From Botryosphaeria dothidea (taxonomy: Eukaryota > Ascomycota > Dothideomycetes > Botryosphaeriales > Botryosphaeriaceae), in assembly GCA_011503125.2 (NCBI GenBank), contig WWBZ02000062.1, forward strand, positions 1,054,001 through 1,118,000: a stretch of 64,000 bases of DNA, written 5' to 3'. The first letter of the stretch is position 1; every line of letters starts with the position of its first letter. Shown here piece after piece: positions 12,455 through 22,874 of this stretch. A model generated the notes under the pieces. It had not been told where the DNA came from and ran no database searches. It saw nothing but the letters and a program-made list of their open reading frames with translations. The position numbers and the translations under genes were made by a program.

Positions 12455-13880
12455 GGCGAGCTTCTGGTGCGGAAGGGTTGTGATGATTGGGTATTTACTA
12501 TCTTTTGACGGGTAATCATTGGGCATCCTAAGCAGTGTCTAGGTCGAATACAGATTGAAGATGCCCTTGTATCTTTGTCAGAGACTTTTGCTTAGCATGC
12601 CTTGCATGTATATTTCCTACAAGGACTTTCCACATTGAGATACAAAACGATCGGAGAGGAAGAGAGCATGTGCTTGGCCAGAAAAAGTTGCTACTGCATC
12701 TTCTGAATGGTATTTGTTGCTCCACATATCTATCTTGGATAGTGGCGTGTTCGGTGGAATGTTCGATGTCGGACTGTGCTCCTGCCTCGTCTGCGTCTGG
12801 GCTCCGCTCTCTCCAACCTCTCGATGCGGCGTTCATGGTCGAAATGGGAGAATGCGCAAACACAAACCAAGACTTGCTTCAACATCCAACGAAACCTTTT
12901 TCTGTAAGACATGGAGTATAATTCCAGAGAATGTTTCAACGAGAACCTGCAGATCTCTTTGGTGGCGAATTTGCTCATGCGCGTGAACAGTGAGAATTAT
13001 TTTATATTACATATTCACTAACGCCGTGTTGCTGCACCACGCTAGCAAACGCCGGTGTCTTATTTCCGTTTACCAGCGGCCATTAGGAGGCCAGTTTGTG
13101 TAGGAGCAATCCCAGTTGTCTACTTGAGTTCGGCACCTGGGTTGCGGGTCGCTCTGTGCCCGCGCTCGGGGGTGATCAGTTCTCTCATCTGGATACTGCC
13201 GCTCGGAGGAGAAGCAATGAAACATCCTCCCGATACAGCGGCGCCATGGGCGGCGGCCATCGGCGTCTGAGTGTCTTTGTGGCCTGGAGGACCGGGGGTG
13301 TACAGTGTCTCTTGGCATATTGATGCATCTATGAGTAAAAGTGTTTGCGGGTTGCATTTGATATTTGATCTTTGACAGGCAGGCTATTTAAGAGTTGAGA
13401 GAGGCAAAGGTCTGTTTGAAGATTGTTTTAATACATTTTGTGCTGCTGACTCCAATGCGTGGGTTTGCACCATCGCCTGCGTTGTCTTCAATTTTGTCAT
13501 TGCAGAGCTATTGAAGTAGACCGACCAAGGCTGATCTCAAAAGCTCTGACTGACTAACGCTTAAGTAAAATCAAGGCCTGTGATATGTGGAATAGTGCCA
13601 GACACTAGTCCAGGCAGGAATCCAGACAAGTATACAGTCGGAAACCCATTCAGAAACCCAGTGACCACGCCTGCGTGTGTTCTTCAACTGCAGCCGTTCA
13701 TGTTTGTCAGGTTTGAGATGATCCCTAACATGATATTCTGAATCATGGACCGATTCTTGGGTTTTCTCCCTATCGGATCCCTTTGGTCTGTGTTGAGGCA
13801 GCCTTCACAATTCGATTGACCAGCATCAGCTACAAATCTGTCACCTCGAGTTATTGGCCATTGCCTGCAAGTTGTTTCAC
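12455..13880. other. Gene-free stretch after subtilase
   Basis: Mixed composition. Short open frames on both strands have no recognisable content, and no repeat or RNA gene is seen. Confidence 0.45.
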
Positions 13881-14111
13881 TTACATGCTACCAATTATAA
13901 AACTTTCATCTGTTGAGCTTTGTGAGTCTTTATCCCCTGCCTCTGCTCTGGCTTCGTGAACGACAACCTTTAAAACAGTGGATTCGAGTCGTTTGAGAAT
14001 AATAAGCCCAATTGACAAGGGTACCAGGAAAATCAGTAAGAAGACCGCAAAAGAATCCAAGGGTCTAATGGTCAGACTTGCGAGTGCTTGTGGATTTCCG
14101 AAGAAAGACAT
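13881..14111 (-). CDS. Possible small single-pass membrane protein
   Basis: A 76-residue frame with one clear hydrophobic segment (FAVFLLIFLVPLSIGLIIL) followed by a basic then acidic, Ser-rich tail ending DSQSSTDESFIIGSM. It lies 234 bases downstream of the P450 on the same strand. I do not recognise a family. It may be a real small protein, a remnant exon or chance. Confidence 0.2.
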   Translation of the reverse strand: MSFFGNPQALASLTIRPLDSFAVFLLIFLVPLSIGLIILKRLESTVLKVVVHEARAEAGDKDSQSSTDESFIIGSM

Positions 14112-14344
14112 ATTGATAGTGTCGATGAAGACTGAGCAGGGTGCTTGGGGAGGACTAAAATAAGTAATGTAGGTATTTTGATATAATATTCGTGAAAACG
14201 AGCTCCATTAAATAGTAGATGGGCTTACTCTTTGCCTGAAAACGATTCTGTTCGACGGTAGCTGAATGCCAAGTCTGACGAACTGAACCCGCCCAGATGG
14301 GACCACGTTTCTGAAAACAATCTATTCTGCTGAGCACATACACA

Positions 14345-16121
14345 CTAAATCTCTATCTCTGATTTCCGGGCTTTGTACATCAAACGGGCCGTCGGGTCAG
14401 GCAAGATAGTCTCCGCCTGACAGATGTTCTTCGGTCTCCCCGCAAACACTTTTTCGGCGCCAGGGAAGCTCCAGTCATACTTCATCAGCAAGTGAACAAG
14501 CGCAATCTTGACCTCATTGCCAGCGAAGAAGCGACCTGGGCAAGCATGCTTCCCATGTCCGAACGCAAACATCTCCTGAGATGTAGTGACAAACTGCCAC
14601 TTATTCTCATTCCCAGGCTGCAAACGCAAGTCCATGAACCGGTGCCCATCAAACTCATCCGGCTTGTCAAACAAAGCGGGGTCCTGTAGAGCGCTGGTCG
14701 GTATGCCGACCATAGCACCAGTTGGCAAGACTGTGCCGTCGGAGAGTGTGACTTCTTCAAGGACCTTCCGTCTCATAGCAATGACGTCCACGGGGTTGAC
14801 GCGCTGGCTCTCTTTCATCACCGAGTCCATGAGCCGGAGCTTGTAGAGGCTAGTCTTCTTCCAGCCACCACCGTCTTCTGCCTGCAGACCCAAAACCTCG
14901 ATGATCTCCTTGCGCAGCTCATCTATAAGATGGGGATATGCAACGAGATCGAACATGACGTTCGTAAGGGTGCTCGACGTGGTGTGGGTTGCCACAACCG
15001 TGAGGCCGAGCTGGCCATAGAGCGGGTCGAACTTGAGCTTCTTCGCCGACGCAACCTCTGTAAACCAAGCCAGCGCATCACTGGACCTCTCCATTATACC
15101 TGCTTTCTGTGCTTCCTTTCTGGCCTTGGTGCGGCTTTCGAGCTCCGGAGCGAACAGGGCGCGTGCCGTCTTGTGTATTTGGTTGAGTCTTTGCACCTCG
15201 GGCGCCAGATTCAGTAGCAGCGGTCGGAGACGTTTTGGAAACCGACGGACGGCTTTAATGGCTACGAAGAACTCCATGGTATATGCGGCGGCAATCATCA
15301 GCCACTCTTTGTTGCGGCAGAGAGGCTCGCCCATGAAGGCCCTGGCTGACATGCGGGAGACGAGTTCAGTCATTTCCGCAAGGAAGATGCCGGAATCCCG
15401 CCAATCTGTCATTTAAATCAGTCTTGATTATTCCATCGAGGCCCATTGTGAAGGGTTTACCTTGACTTGGAGGGAGTATTCGGGAGAGAGCGTCACTCGT
15501 TTCTCCTGAAAGAGCCATCGTGAGTTTTGCTGCGAGATCAATCAGCCTCGTAGTAGCTTAAAAGGAAGCCTTACACACCCAGTGACTGGGTCAATCTGAG
15601 CCTGATGGTGTCTTGCAATAGGCCGTCTTGCAAGGCTGCTTGGGCGGCGCCAAACATATCCGCAATGAATTCCTTGGTGAGTAGTCAGCAAAATGGAGTC
15701 TTGGTATTGCTGGGACACCTAAATACCTCTTTCATGACTTCTTGGAAATCAAATCTCTTGTCATTCCTGATTTCGTCGACGAACCGTGGTGGAAGCAGAA
15801 TCCGAGGTCCTCCATCAGTCACGATCTGGCAGATACCGGTATTCTGCAAAATGCATTAGTAAAGAAATCGATAAAGACCTTATTCTCCATAAATACTTTT
15901 TTGTAAGCCGCGTCGACTAATGCACGCGACTTGGTCTTGAACTCTTTTTTCATCTCTGATATTGAACGTTCACCACCAAAAACGGGTATATTGGGGTGGA
16001 ATCTGTCGGCTGTGGCAAGCCTATATGAGTAAACGGCCAAGAAGCAAAGAAGAACGACTCCTAGTATCAACACCCCGAGCTCCAAAGCGTCAAAGGACTG
16101 TTGCTTGCTGATTTCCTCCAT
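14345..16121 (-). CDS. Cytochrome P450 monooxygenase
   Basis: Haem-thiolate monooxygenase, probably anchored in the ER membrane. Exons on the reverse strand are 16121-15897, 15843-15727, 15672-15579, 15529-15461 and 15405-14345, giving 521 residues, the normal fungal P450 size. The N-terminus has one membrane helix (LGVLILGVVLLCFLAVYSY). Visible motifs are the I-helix ATHTTSS, the K-helix ExxR in KESQR, and the haem loop FGHGKHACPGRFFAG with Cys457 as iron ligand. The loop and the I-helix resemble those of fungal secondary-metabolism P450s such as the ent-kaurene oxidase-like group, but the substrate cannot be inferred. The first intron could instead be 35 bases, adding 6 residues. An in-frame ATG 30 bases upstream is also possible. 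It diverges from the Zn2Cys6 regulator. Confidence 0.92.
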
Positions 16122-16876
16122 TGCTGTAGTGACATGGCAGTTAAAGAACAAGTGATATGGAAAGTCCAGTTCATTGATGCAAAGTCTTCGTGTATCTACG
16201 AACTTATTTTTTATATGCTGCTCAAACCGACTTCGGAAATGTTATATCCGATCAGGCGTGTGGGTGAAATAGGTCTCAGCTCTGGAAAGCCCAACTCATT
16301 AACCAGAGCCGACGGGCCGTGAGGCACTCGGCTCATTTGCGTATGATCTTTCATTTTCAATGAGGTTACTTCCGTGTAAACTGAAGGCCTTTCATTCAAT
16401 AGTTCCTGCTCTGATTCTTTTTTCGGCAGCTTCTTTCTATACATCGAACTTAGTGGACGGTGTCTTCTACACATTTACAACTCAACCAGGCGCCAAATGA
16501 TCGCTCCAGTTGATCAATGGATAGCACCTCAAATGTCTAGAGATGCGGCCGGACCGAAAACTCCTGGCTCAGCAAGTATTACTCTTGAACAATAATCATG
16601 TAGAAGAACTTAACAAACTTTAGTGATATCTGCGACCGGCATCCGGAAACAGCTTTTCCGAAAGATTATCGAGTCCGTGGCAAGGCGTATATCGTATTTC
16701 CCAGGTGTGGGCTTCCTCGAGGATTGTTTCCTAATGCGGCGGTTGTGAACCCAGGGAGAAAGACACTTCCATGTCAATGGGCCGAGGGGCGAATAGGAAA
16801 AAACCCACATGCCCCACTATGGAACAAGTTGCCTCATACGCCACAACTCACTGCATCCACCACTTAAGCATGCGAG
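16122..16876. promoter_or_regulatory. Shared divergent promoter of P450 and regulator
   Basis: About 750 bases between the P450 start (reverse) and the regulator's former start (forward). There is no credible gene inside. The head-to-head layout allows co-regulation; no specific operator was identified. Confidence 0.45.
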
Positions 16877-17174
16877 ATGACGGGTCGCACAAGCACAGCA
16901 TTTAGTGCCTCTGTTGCCGCATATAGATGTCTCAAGTGTGGCAAGGCATACGCTCGGAGCAGTCACCTACGTCGCCACGAGGTTACTCGTACGTTTCAGC
17001 AGCACTTGTTGTATTACAAGCAATCACGCTCACAGTACTCTAGACGTAGGAAAGCCACAGCAATCATATGTTTACTGTGGCAAGGCATTCATAAAAGTGT
17101 TTTGGCCCCACCATCTCTGTTCATGGAATATGCTAATGTCACGGCAGTGACGTCCTTCGCCGCCACGCGCTGAA
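16877..17174 (+). pseudogene. Decayed N-terminal C2H2 zinc-finger exons of the regulator
   Basis: Exon-like 16877-16988 joins to 17044-17096 through a good GTACGT...CTAG intron. The join reads one complete C2H2 finger (CLKCGKAYARSSHLRRHEVTH) and a linker. The second finger begins YVYCGKAF, with Tyr where the first zinc Cys should be. The next intron (17097-17147, with a GCTAAT branch) splices onto TGA at 17148-17150. The matching second half of this finger, DVLRRHALKC, is present just after the junction but in another frame. So the two-finger N-terminus, which many fungal regulators carry before a Zn2Cys6 domain, is recognisable but not continuously readable here. Confidence 0.55.
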
Positions 17175-18961
17175 ATGCGCCGCCAAGGGCGACCACCTCC
17201 TCCACCGGAACGAAAGAGAGGTAGAAAAAGGCACGCATGTTCAAGATGCATTTACAGGAAGCTATTATGCGATGCAAATGCTCCATGCACCAATTGTTTC
17301 TCGGGCGGTTACGAATGCCTGTACCCGGACGGTCGTACCCCGCCATCCCCCGAACGTATCAGTCCGCCACTTCCAATGAACAGTACGGATCAGCATGAGA
17401 ATTCAGTGGATGCGGCATTCCCTAGGCGATTTACAGACTTGAAGGTTTCCATTCCGGCGCAGACCGTGGCCGCCGAATCGAACAAGTTGCACAACAGACT
17501 ACCGTGGACTTCCGGTTGTAAACTCCTTTCAGATCTGCAAGAAGAGTTCACCGAAGTTGCTACTCACTTTCCGAAGCCTGAAAACTGGGTTCACAGTCTA
17601 TTTCCAGGTCTGAATGCAGATGAAGGCACGTTTCATGACATCCTCCCGCAGCCACAAACCCGGCGTTCTCTTCTTCAAACACGTCTGTATGATATCGTAC
17701 TCCAGATGTCCCTCACACACCAAATCCGACAGAGTCCTGAAGAATTTCCCACTGACCCGGCACGCTCCATCTTCACCGTTCAAAATCTCAAAGGCTTCGC
17801 GTGGGCCTTCTTTTACCGCCTTTCCCCCACCTGCCCTATTTTCCATCTACCGACCTTCCGCCTTGGGAGCACCTCATCACGGCTTTTGCTTGTAATCTTC
17901 CTGGACGGCTCTCTAGTTTCTGCACCATGTGACGATGCTCTGTCTGCGAGGCAATTCTTCAAAGTCGCCGAGGAGTACATCTTTGACCACGAAATATTCA
18001 AACATGGGAAGCTCAAAGCAGGCAATAATGAATTTGAGACCTTTTTAGCCGCGTGGCTTTTGTACATGATGCAAGCCCATGCGGGTGATTCGGAGACACG
18101 GCGAATGATATTGGCGAGACGCCACCCGGACTTCGTCAAGGTGGTCAGAGCATGCGGCTTGCTTTCTATCCGGCATGAATTCCCTTTGGAGTTTGGAAAA
18201 ATGTCGGACTGGAAAACGTTCGTTTCGAAAGAGCAGTGTGTCAGGTAAGTTTTGAACTTTTTGAAAGAATTCATCTTAGCAGCTTCTCAATGACCTCGAT
18301 ATGCAGGCTTGCGGCATGGACGTGCCTCGGAGACTGCCACCTCAACATCTGCTTTAACAGCCCGTTGCACCTAGATGTTTCAGACGTGATCGTCGATCTC
18401 CCCTGTGGCAACGCTCTCTTCGACGCTGAGTCCGCCGCAGAATTTGAGCGCCTTGCACCTTCGGAACGTACAAGCCAACGGCCGACGTGCTTAAGAGACC
18501 TTATCCATTGCTTGAGAAAAGACTCTTGGCTGAATCCAGGAAGCGAAAAATACAAGTCTGTCACCGTCCTTCACCTACTTATGGCAATCTCTGGTTAGTG
18601 ACCTTCATCCTTTCTAGTTCCATTCATACTGATATACTTTCCAGTATCATGTGCGCACAGTTATGAGGCACGAGTTAACCCCGCTAGTCGGAGAGACCTC
18701 AACCAGATCCTTGGCATGTCAGACCATTGGAAGCGTCTGTGGGACGAGGTGATTAAAGCAGAACACGGCGAGTACAAGAGCAATAACTGCTTCATGGAGC
18801 ATGCTGATGAACTGTGGTGGCTGTTGAGAATGGTTATCAAACAATTCCAAAGGGGTGAGTCTGACGACCCCTACGTGAAAGGCACTGCGGCGGATTCATT
18901 CTACCATTTCAACGACTTCCTCAACCGATTGACGAGGGATGAAATCTCTTTCAGCCACTAG
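17175..18961 (+). CDS. Zn2Cys6 fungal transcription factor, C2H2 part lost
   Basis: Nuclear DNA-binding regulator. The readable part starts at the ATG at 17175; exons are 17175-18244, 18307-18593 and 18645-18961. The binuclear zinc cluster is complete: CSRCIYRKLLCDANAPCTNC then C after six residues, preceded by a basic RKRGRKRHA stretch. The middle region resembles the fungal-specific transcription-factor domain, without a strong signature. Decayed C2H2 finger exons lie immediately upstream, so the original protein was probably a C2H2-Zn2Cys6 hybrid. Whether this shorter form is made is unknown. It diverges from a P450 and is followed on the same strand, 351 bases later, by a lyase gene, so these are candidate targets. 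Confidence 0.7.
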
Positions 18962-19312
18962 GTTTTCCATCTCTTGGTGGATTGAGTGAAATGCTTGCCC
19001 AACGGAGGGATACGGGGGTTGCGCATACAAGCTCACAAGCCCCTCATCTGACGTCACTCTGCATCAACTTCATCGACTCCACCTTTGAGCTTTCTCCTCA
19101 CATCTACTAAAAGCATCATTGCACGTATTCAGCGTAGAGTCCCGTTGTATTTCTCAATCTCATGAGACGTCCGTAGACTATTCAAGGACAGCAGCGGCGA
19201 ATAAAAGTACATCACACGGACTCCCCATGCAACTGAGCTCTGATATACACCTAAATACACTCAAATTTTGAGCTTTCGTCCTGTCCTATCAAGAGATTGT
19301 TCACCAAGAACC
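18962..19312. other. Intergenic promoter of PcaB-type lyase
   Basis: 351 bases between the regulator stop and the lyase start. AT-richer than its neighbours; no gene seen. Confidence 0.45.
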
Positions 19313-20762
19313 ATGACGTCCGTCCAAGACTCAGTCATCTTCCGCAACATCCTCAGCACTCCTGAAAGCGCAGCAATCTGGTCCGCCTCCCCTCATCACC
19401 ACTGCTTATGCACCCTCGAGAAAACTGAACCCAAACACTAGGTCCGACGAGCGCCGCACATCCTACTACCTCCTCTTCGAATCACACCTCGCCCGCGTCC
19501 AAGCCCGCCTCTCCATCATCCCCTCCGCCGCCGCCGACCTAATCCAGCAACACTGCACCCTCTCCATCATCTCCTGGCCACAGCTCGAAAAGGACACGCA
19601 CCTGATCGGCTACCCCGTCCTGCCCGTCGTCAAGCAGCTCGTCGCCGCCACCAACGCCGCCTCGCCGCCGGGCACGCAACACGGCGAATACGCGCACTGG
19701 GGCGCGACGACGCAGGACGTGACCGACACGACGACCGCCCTGCAGCTGCGCGACACGTTCGACCTGCACGCGCGGACGCTCGAGTCCATCATCGCGCACC
19801 TGCGCGCCCTCGCCTCGAAGCACAAGCGCACCCCGCTCGCCGCGCGCTCCAACCTCCAGCAAGCCGTCCCCATCACCTTCGGCTTCAAGCTGGCCCGCCT
19901 GCTCGCCACCTTCCAGCGGCACCTCGACCGCCTCGCCACCGCCGTCCGGCCGCGCGCCCAAGTCCTCGAGTTCGCGGGCGCCGCCGGCACGCTCGCGACG
20001 CTGGCGCCGCACCCGCCGGACGACCCGGGCGCCGCGGCGCGCGCGCTGCAGTGCCAGGCCGACCTGGCGGCCGCGCTCGGGCTGCGCGCGCCGGCGATCG
20101 CGTGGCACACGGAGCGCGACGGCGTCGCCGAGGCGGGCGCGTGGATGGCGCTGGTGAGCGCGACGTGCGCGAAGCTCGCCCTCGACGTCAAGCTGCTGGC
20201 GCAGACCGAGGTCGGCGAGTGTGGCGAGCCGTACGCGCCCGGCCGTGGCTCGAGCAGCACGATGCCACAGAAGCGGAACCCCATCTCGTGCGCGTACATC
20301 ACGGCGGCGGCGGGCACGGTGAGGCAGCTGAGCGCGGCGCTGATGGAGGCCATGGTCGGGGACCACGAGAGGAGTACGGGCGCCTGGGAGATCGAGTGGG
20401 TCGTCTTGCCGCAGATCGCGACGCTGACGCATGCGGCGCTGAAGCATGCGGAGTTTATTTTGGGTGGGCTGGAGGTCGATGAGGGGGTTATGGCGAGTAA
20501 TCTGGAGATTACGAAGGGAGCGATCGTGTCGGAGGCGGTGATGATGCGGTTGGGGGATAGGTTGGGGCGGCAGTACGCGCACGATCTGGTGTATGAGCTG
20601 TGTCGGCGGGCGAGGGAGAAGGGAACGGGCTTGGTTGAGGAGCTGGTGGCGTGTGAGGAGGTGGGGTTGGGAAGGGAGGAGTGCGAGAAACTGTGCGATC
20701 CGCGGAGGTATTTGGGATTGAGCGTGGAGATGACGGACAGAGTCTTGAACAACGGAAAGTAG
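19313..20762 (+). CDS. Fumarase/aspartase-superfamily lyase, PcaB/adenylosuccinate lyase-like
   Basis: Exons 19313-19380 and 19442-20762 give 462 residues, the usual length for bacterial-type 3-carboxy-cis,cis-muconate cycloisomerase (PcaB) and related lyases. The superfamily signature GSSTMPQKRNPISC is present, with the upstream blocks HWGATTQDVTDT and, earlier, SDERRTSYYLLFESHLA. These enzymes add or eliminate across a C-C, C-N or C-O bond next to a carboxylate through a tetramer with shared active sites. The GSSTMP[HQ]KRNP form favours PcaB-like over true adenylosuccinate lyase, but the substrate is not certain. The single intron uses a non-standard donor, GTCCGC. Third-position GC is very high across exon 2. 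A small EthD-like gene lies tail-to-tail 118 bases away. Confidence 0.82.
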
Positions 20763-20880
20763 TGGACAAATTGGGCCTGTTTCGGGGTCACAGGGCTAGC
20801 ATTCATCCTACGCATTCGGGAGCGGTCGCGTCTGAAAAGTTATTTACAGTGTCATTTCCTCATCCTTGTCATCCAGCTTC

Positions 20881-21262
20881 TTAAGAGGTTCCAACAACGT
20901 CGCCAACCAAGAAGGTGGGCTCTTTGTTCGAGAAGTTGGGCACGTCGCCCAAAACCGGGGCGGCGGCGGCCTTGAGCGAGGCGTCGAGCTGCTCCTTAGT
21001 GTCGTAGTGGAGGGTGCACTGGATGCTGAATGGAGCGGCTTCACCAGTCGCGGTGCCGAGAATCCTGCGATTGGGGAGACTTGTTAGTCCTATTGACGAG
21101 AGAGGTGGGAGGCGTGGGAACTGACTTGGCGACCTTCCAGCCCTTCAGGCCGTGAGGGCCGAACTCCTTCACAACAAGCGGCATGTGGGTCTTGAGGTAG
21201 TAGTCGAGGTTGAAGGTAGCGTCGGATACATTGGGGTAGAGGACGGTGACTTCGATCGGCAT
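20881..21262 (-). CDS. Small EthD / dimeric alpha-beta barrel protein
   Basis: Exons 21262-21126 and 21064-20881 give 106 residues, a full single EthD-type ferredoxin-like domain. The N-terminal strand and helix read MPIEVTVLYPN then FNLDYYLKTHMPLV, with the His-Met-Pro that is common in EthD proteins; the second half contains PNFSNKEPTFLVGDV. Members form dimers and range from accessory factors in ring-compound breakdown to polyketide-tailoring enzymes and stress proteins, so no reaction is assigned. The gene converges on the PcaB-like lyase. Confidence 0.8.
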
Positions 21263-21946
21263 GTTTGCGGTTAGGTGTGAGTGCGCCTGCTTGGTGTGGG
21301 TGGGATGGAAAGGTGTTGGTGTTGGTGAGCGATTTGAGGTGGGGCAGCGGTGGGTTTTGAGGTGGGAGCTATGACGCGAGATGTCTGGCCAGAGTGGACA
21401 GAGATCAGTTCAGGAGGGCGATAAGCCGTGCAGATTGGCGATGACAGGGAGGCTTATAAAGCGACGGTGGGTACACAATGGAAACGGCCGCAGAATCGCG
21501 GCCAAAGCGGGGCTGGAGGCGTGATTGGCGCATCGTGAAGGGTCCTGCGGGGTAGGCGCGAGTCCTCGCTGCCTTCCGAGGAACTTTCCTTCCTGGACCT
21601 GTGTCGGCGGAGCGGATGAGGCCAAGCATCTATTCCAGAGCGGGAACTGATGCACATGTTGTTTTTAGTGCAGATCGCGCCGACAGCGAGACTCAATTGA
21701 TCAAGAAGCGGCTGCTTTTCGTCCGGGAGCTCTCGGAAGTTCAGCGTGAGTGCGCCGAAGCGGTCGCCGTAGTGCTCTGCTCGCCGGGTAGCTGTTCCGC
21801 GCACCATTGTTTGCACGCGGGACTCCGCTTCTAGAAAGAAAGTAACAATTCAAACGTAAACACTATCGACTGGTAATAGACACCTCCTATCCTACTCTTT
21901 GCCGGAGCGGTCGCAGCAGCTCACCAACAAGAGATGGGGACAACTC
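21263..21946. other. Gene-free stretch
   Basis: Promoter side of the EthD gene and downstream side of the DUF7730 pseudogene. Open frames on both strands here carry no recognisable content. Confidence 0.45.
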
Positions 21947-22874
21947 CTACGTGATGGTGCACCCACGACGCCTATGCCACCTCGTCAGTTCAAATGGCAA
22001 CTCGCCAACGTTCGAACGCGCCAACTTCTCTTTCACAACAATGTAGTTCGAGTACTCCATCCATACGCGGAACGATTGTTTAACATTTCCTATTCGCGCG
22101 AGTGCATGCACTATTTTGAAAGTGTTCTAGTCCCGATTAGAGTGCTGCAAAATATTGACCGTAAGGTTCTGCAGCCCCTCGAGCGTTCTGATTCTTCTGA
22201 CGAAGCGCTGAATTTCGACAAAATCGCGCCAATGCACGTCGATTGCGATATCCGATATCGAGTTCCTCGTCCTGATGGGCAAGCTGCTATGCAGATCCAA
22301 GAATCTCCCTAGAGCGTCGAAGATAAGGATTCGGCGAGTGTACACTAAGTCAAGTGTCTCAAGATAGCTGCAATCGATCAGTCGTTGTACTTCAATACGC
22401 TCGGTGCTCGCCTTACATCTGCCGACAAGTAAATGGGAGAGCCACTAGGAATTTATTGATGGGCTCATAGTAGAGGTAACAAGAGCACGCCCTCACCAAT
22501 GCCCTGCCATTCATGGACACTCTTTCGCTCAGGCACATGATGGGTGATATCCTTCCCCATATGTCCACCACGTGAAAATCACCTTCGGGTACCACCATCT
22601 CCCAGATGATATCTCTGAGCTCCCTTGGAAGCCTCATCAAAAGGCTCTGTCCTTGGCTCAAATGGATAGGCGTGTTTCCAATCGGCTGGGATACAAGAGA
22701 CCCCCGCTCCCCATGTTCCTCCGCTGAGCTCGGAGCGGGGTGCTCGAGACCGAAACAGCCGAAAAGTTCCCTCACATTCATGGGCGCCGGAGGATTTGTC
22801 AAGCGCCTGCCTTTCTGTGACAAACAGCGTTTCTGAGGATAGACAATGCGATTGAGGACCGGCAAGAGCTGCAA
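21947..22874 (-). pseudogene. DUF7730-like gene with in-frame stop
   Basis: Exon 22874-22417 carries a SLLMRLPRELRDIIWEMV motif typical of fungal F-box-like/DUF7730 proteins and ends LPFTCRQ. A canonical 49-base intron (22416-22368, GTAAGG...GCAG) joins it in frame to IYLETLDLVYTRRILIF, the expected continuation of the family. The frame then meets TAG at 22129-22127. It stays open for 59 more codons beyond that, with family-like content (NTFKIVHALA, then FRVWMEYSNYIVV and LPFELTRW), before the next stop at 21949-21947. This suggests a single nonsense change, for example CAG to TAG. Alternatives are a sequencing error or an unusually short unrecognised intron around the stop. Function of the family is unknown; the start codon is a best guess. 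Confidence 0.6.

Noticed and set aside
19539..20815. Long reverse frames opposite the PcaB-like lyase
   Set aside because: Arg/Ala-rich shadows caused by GC-rich third positions.
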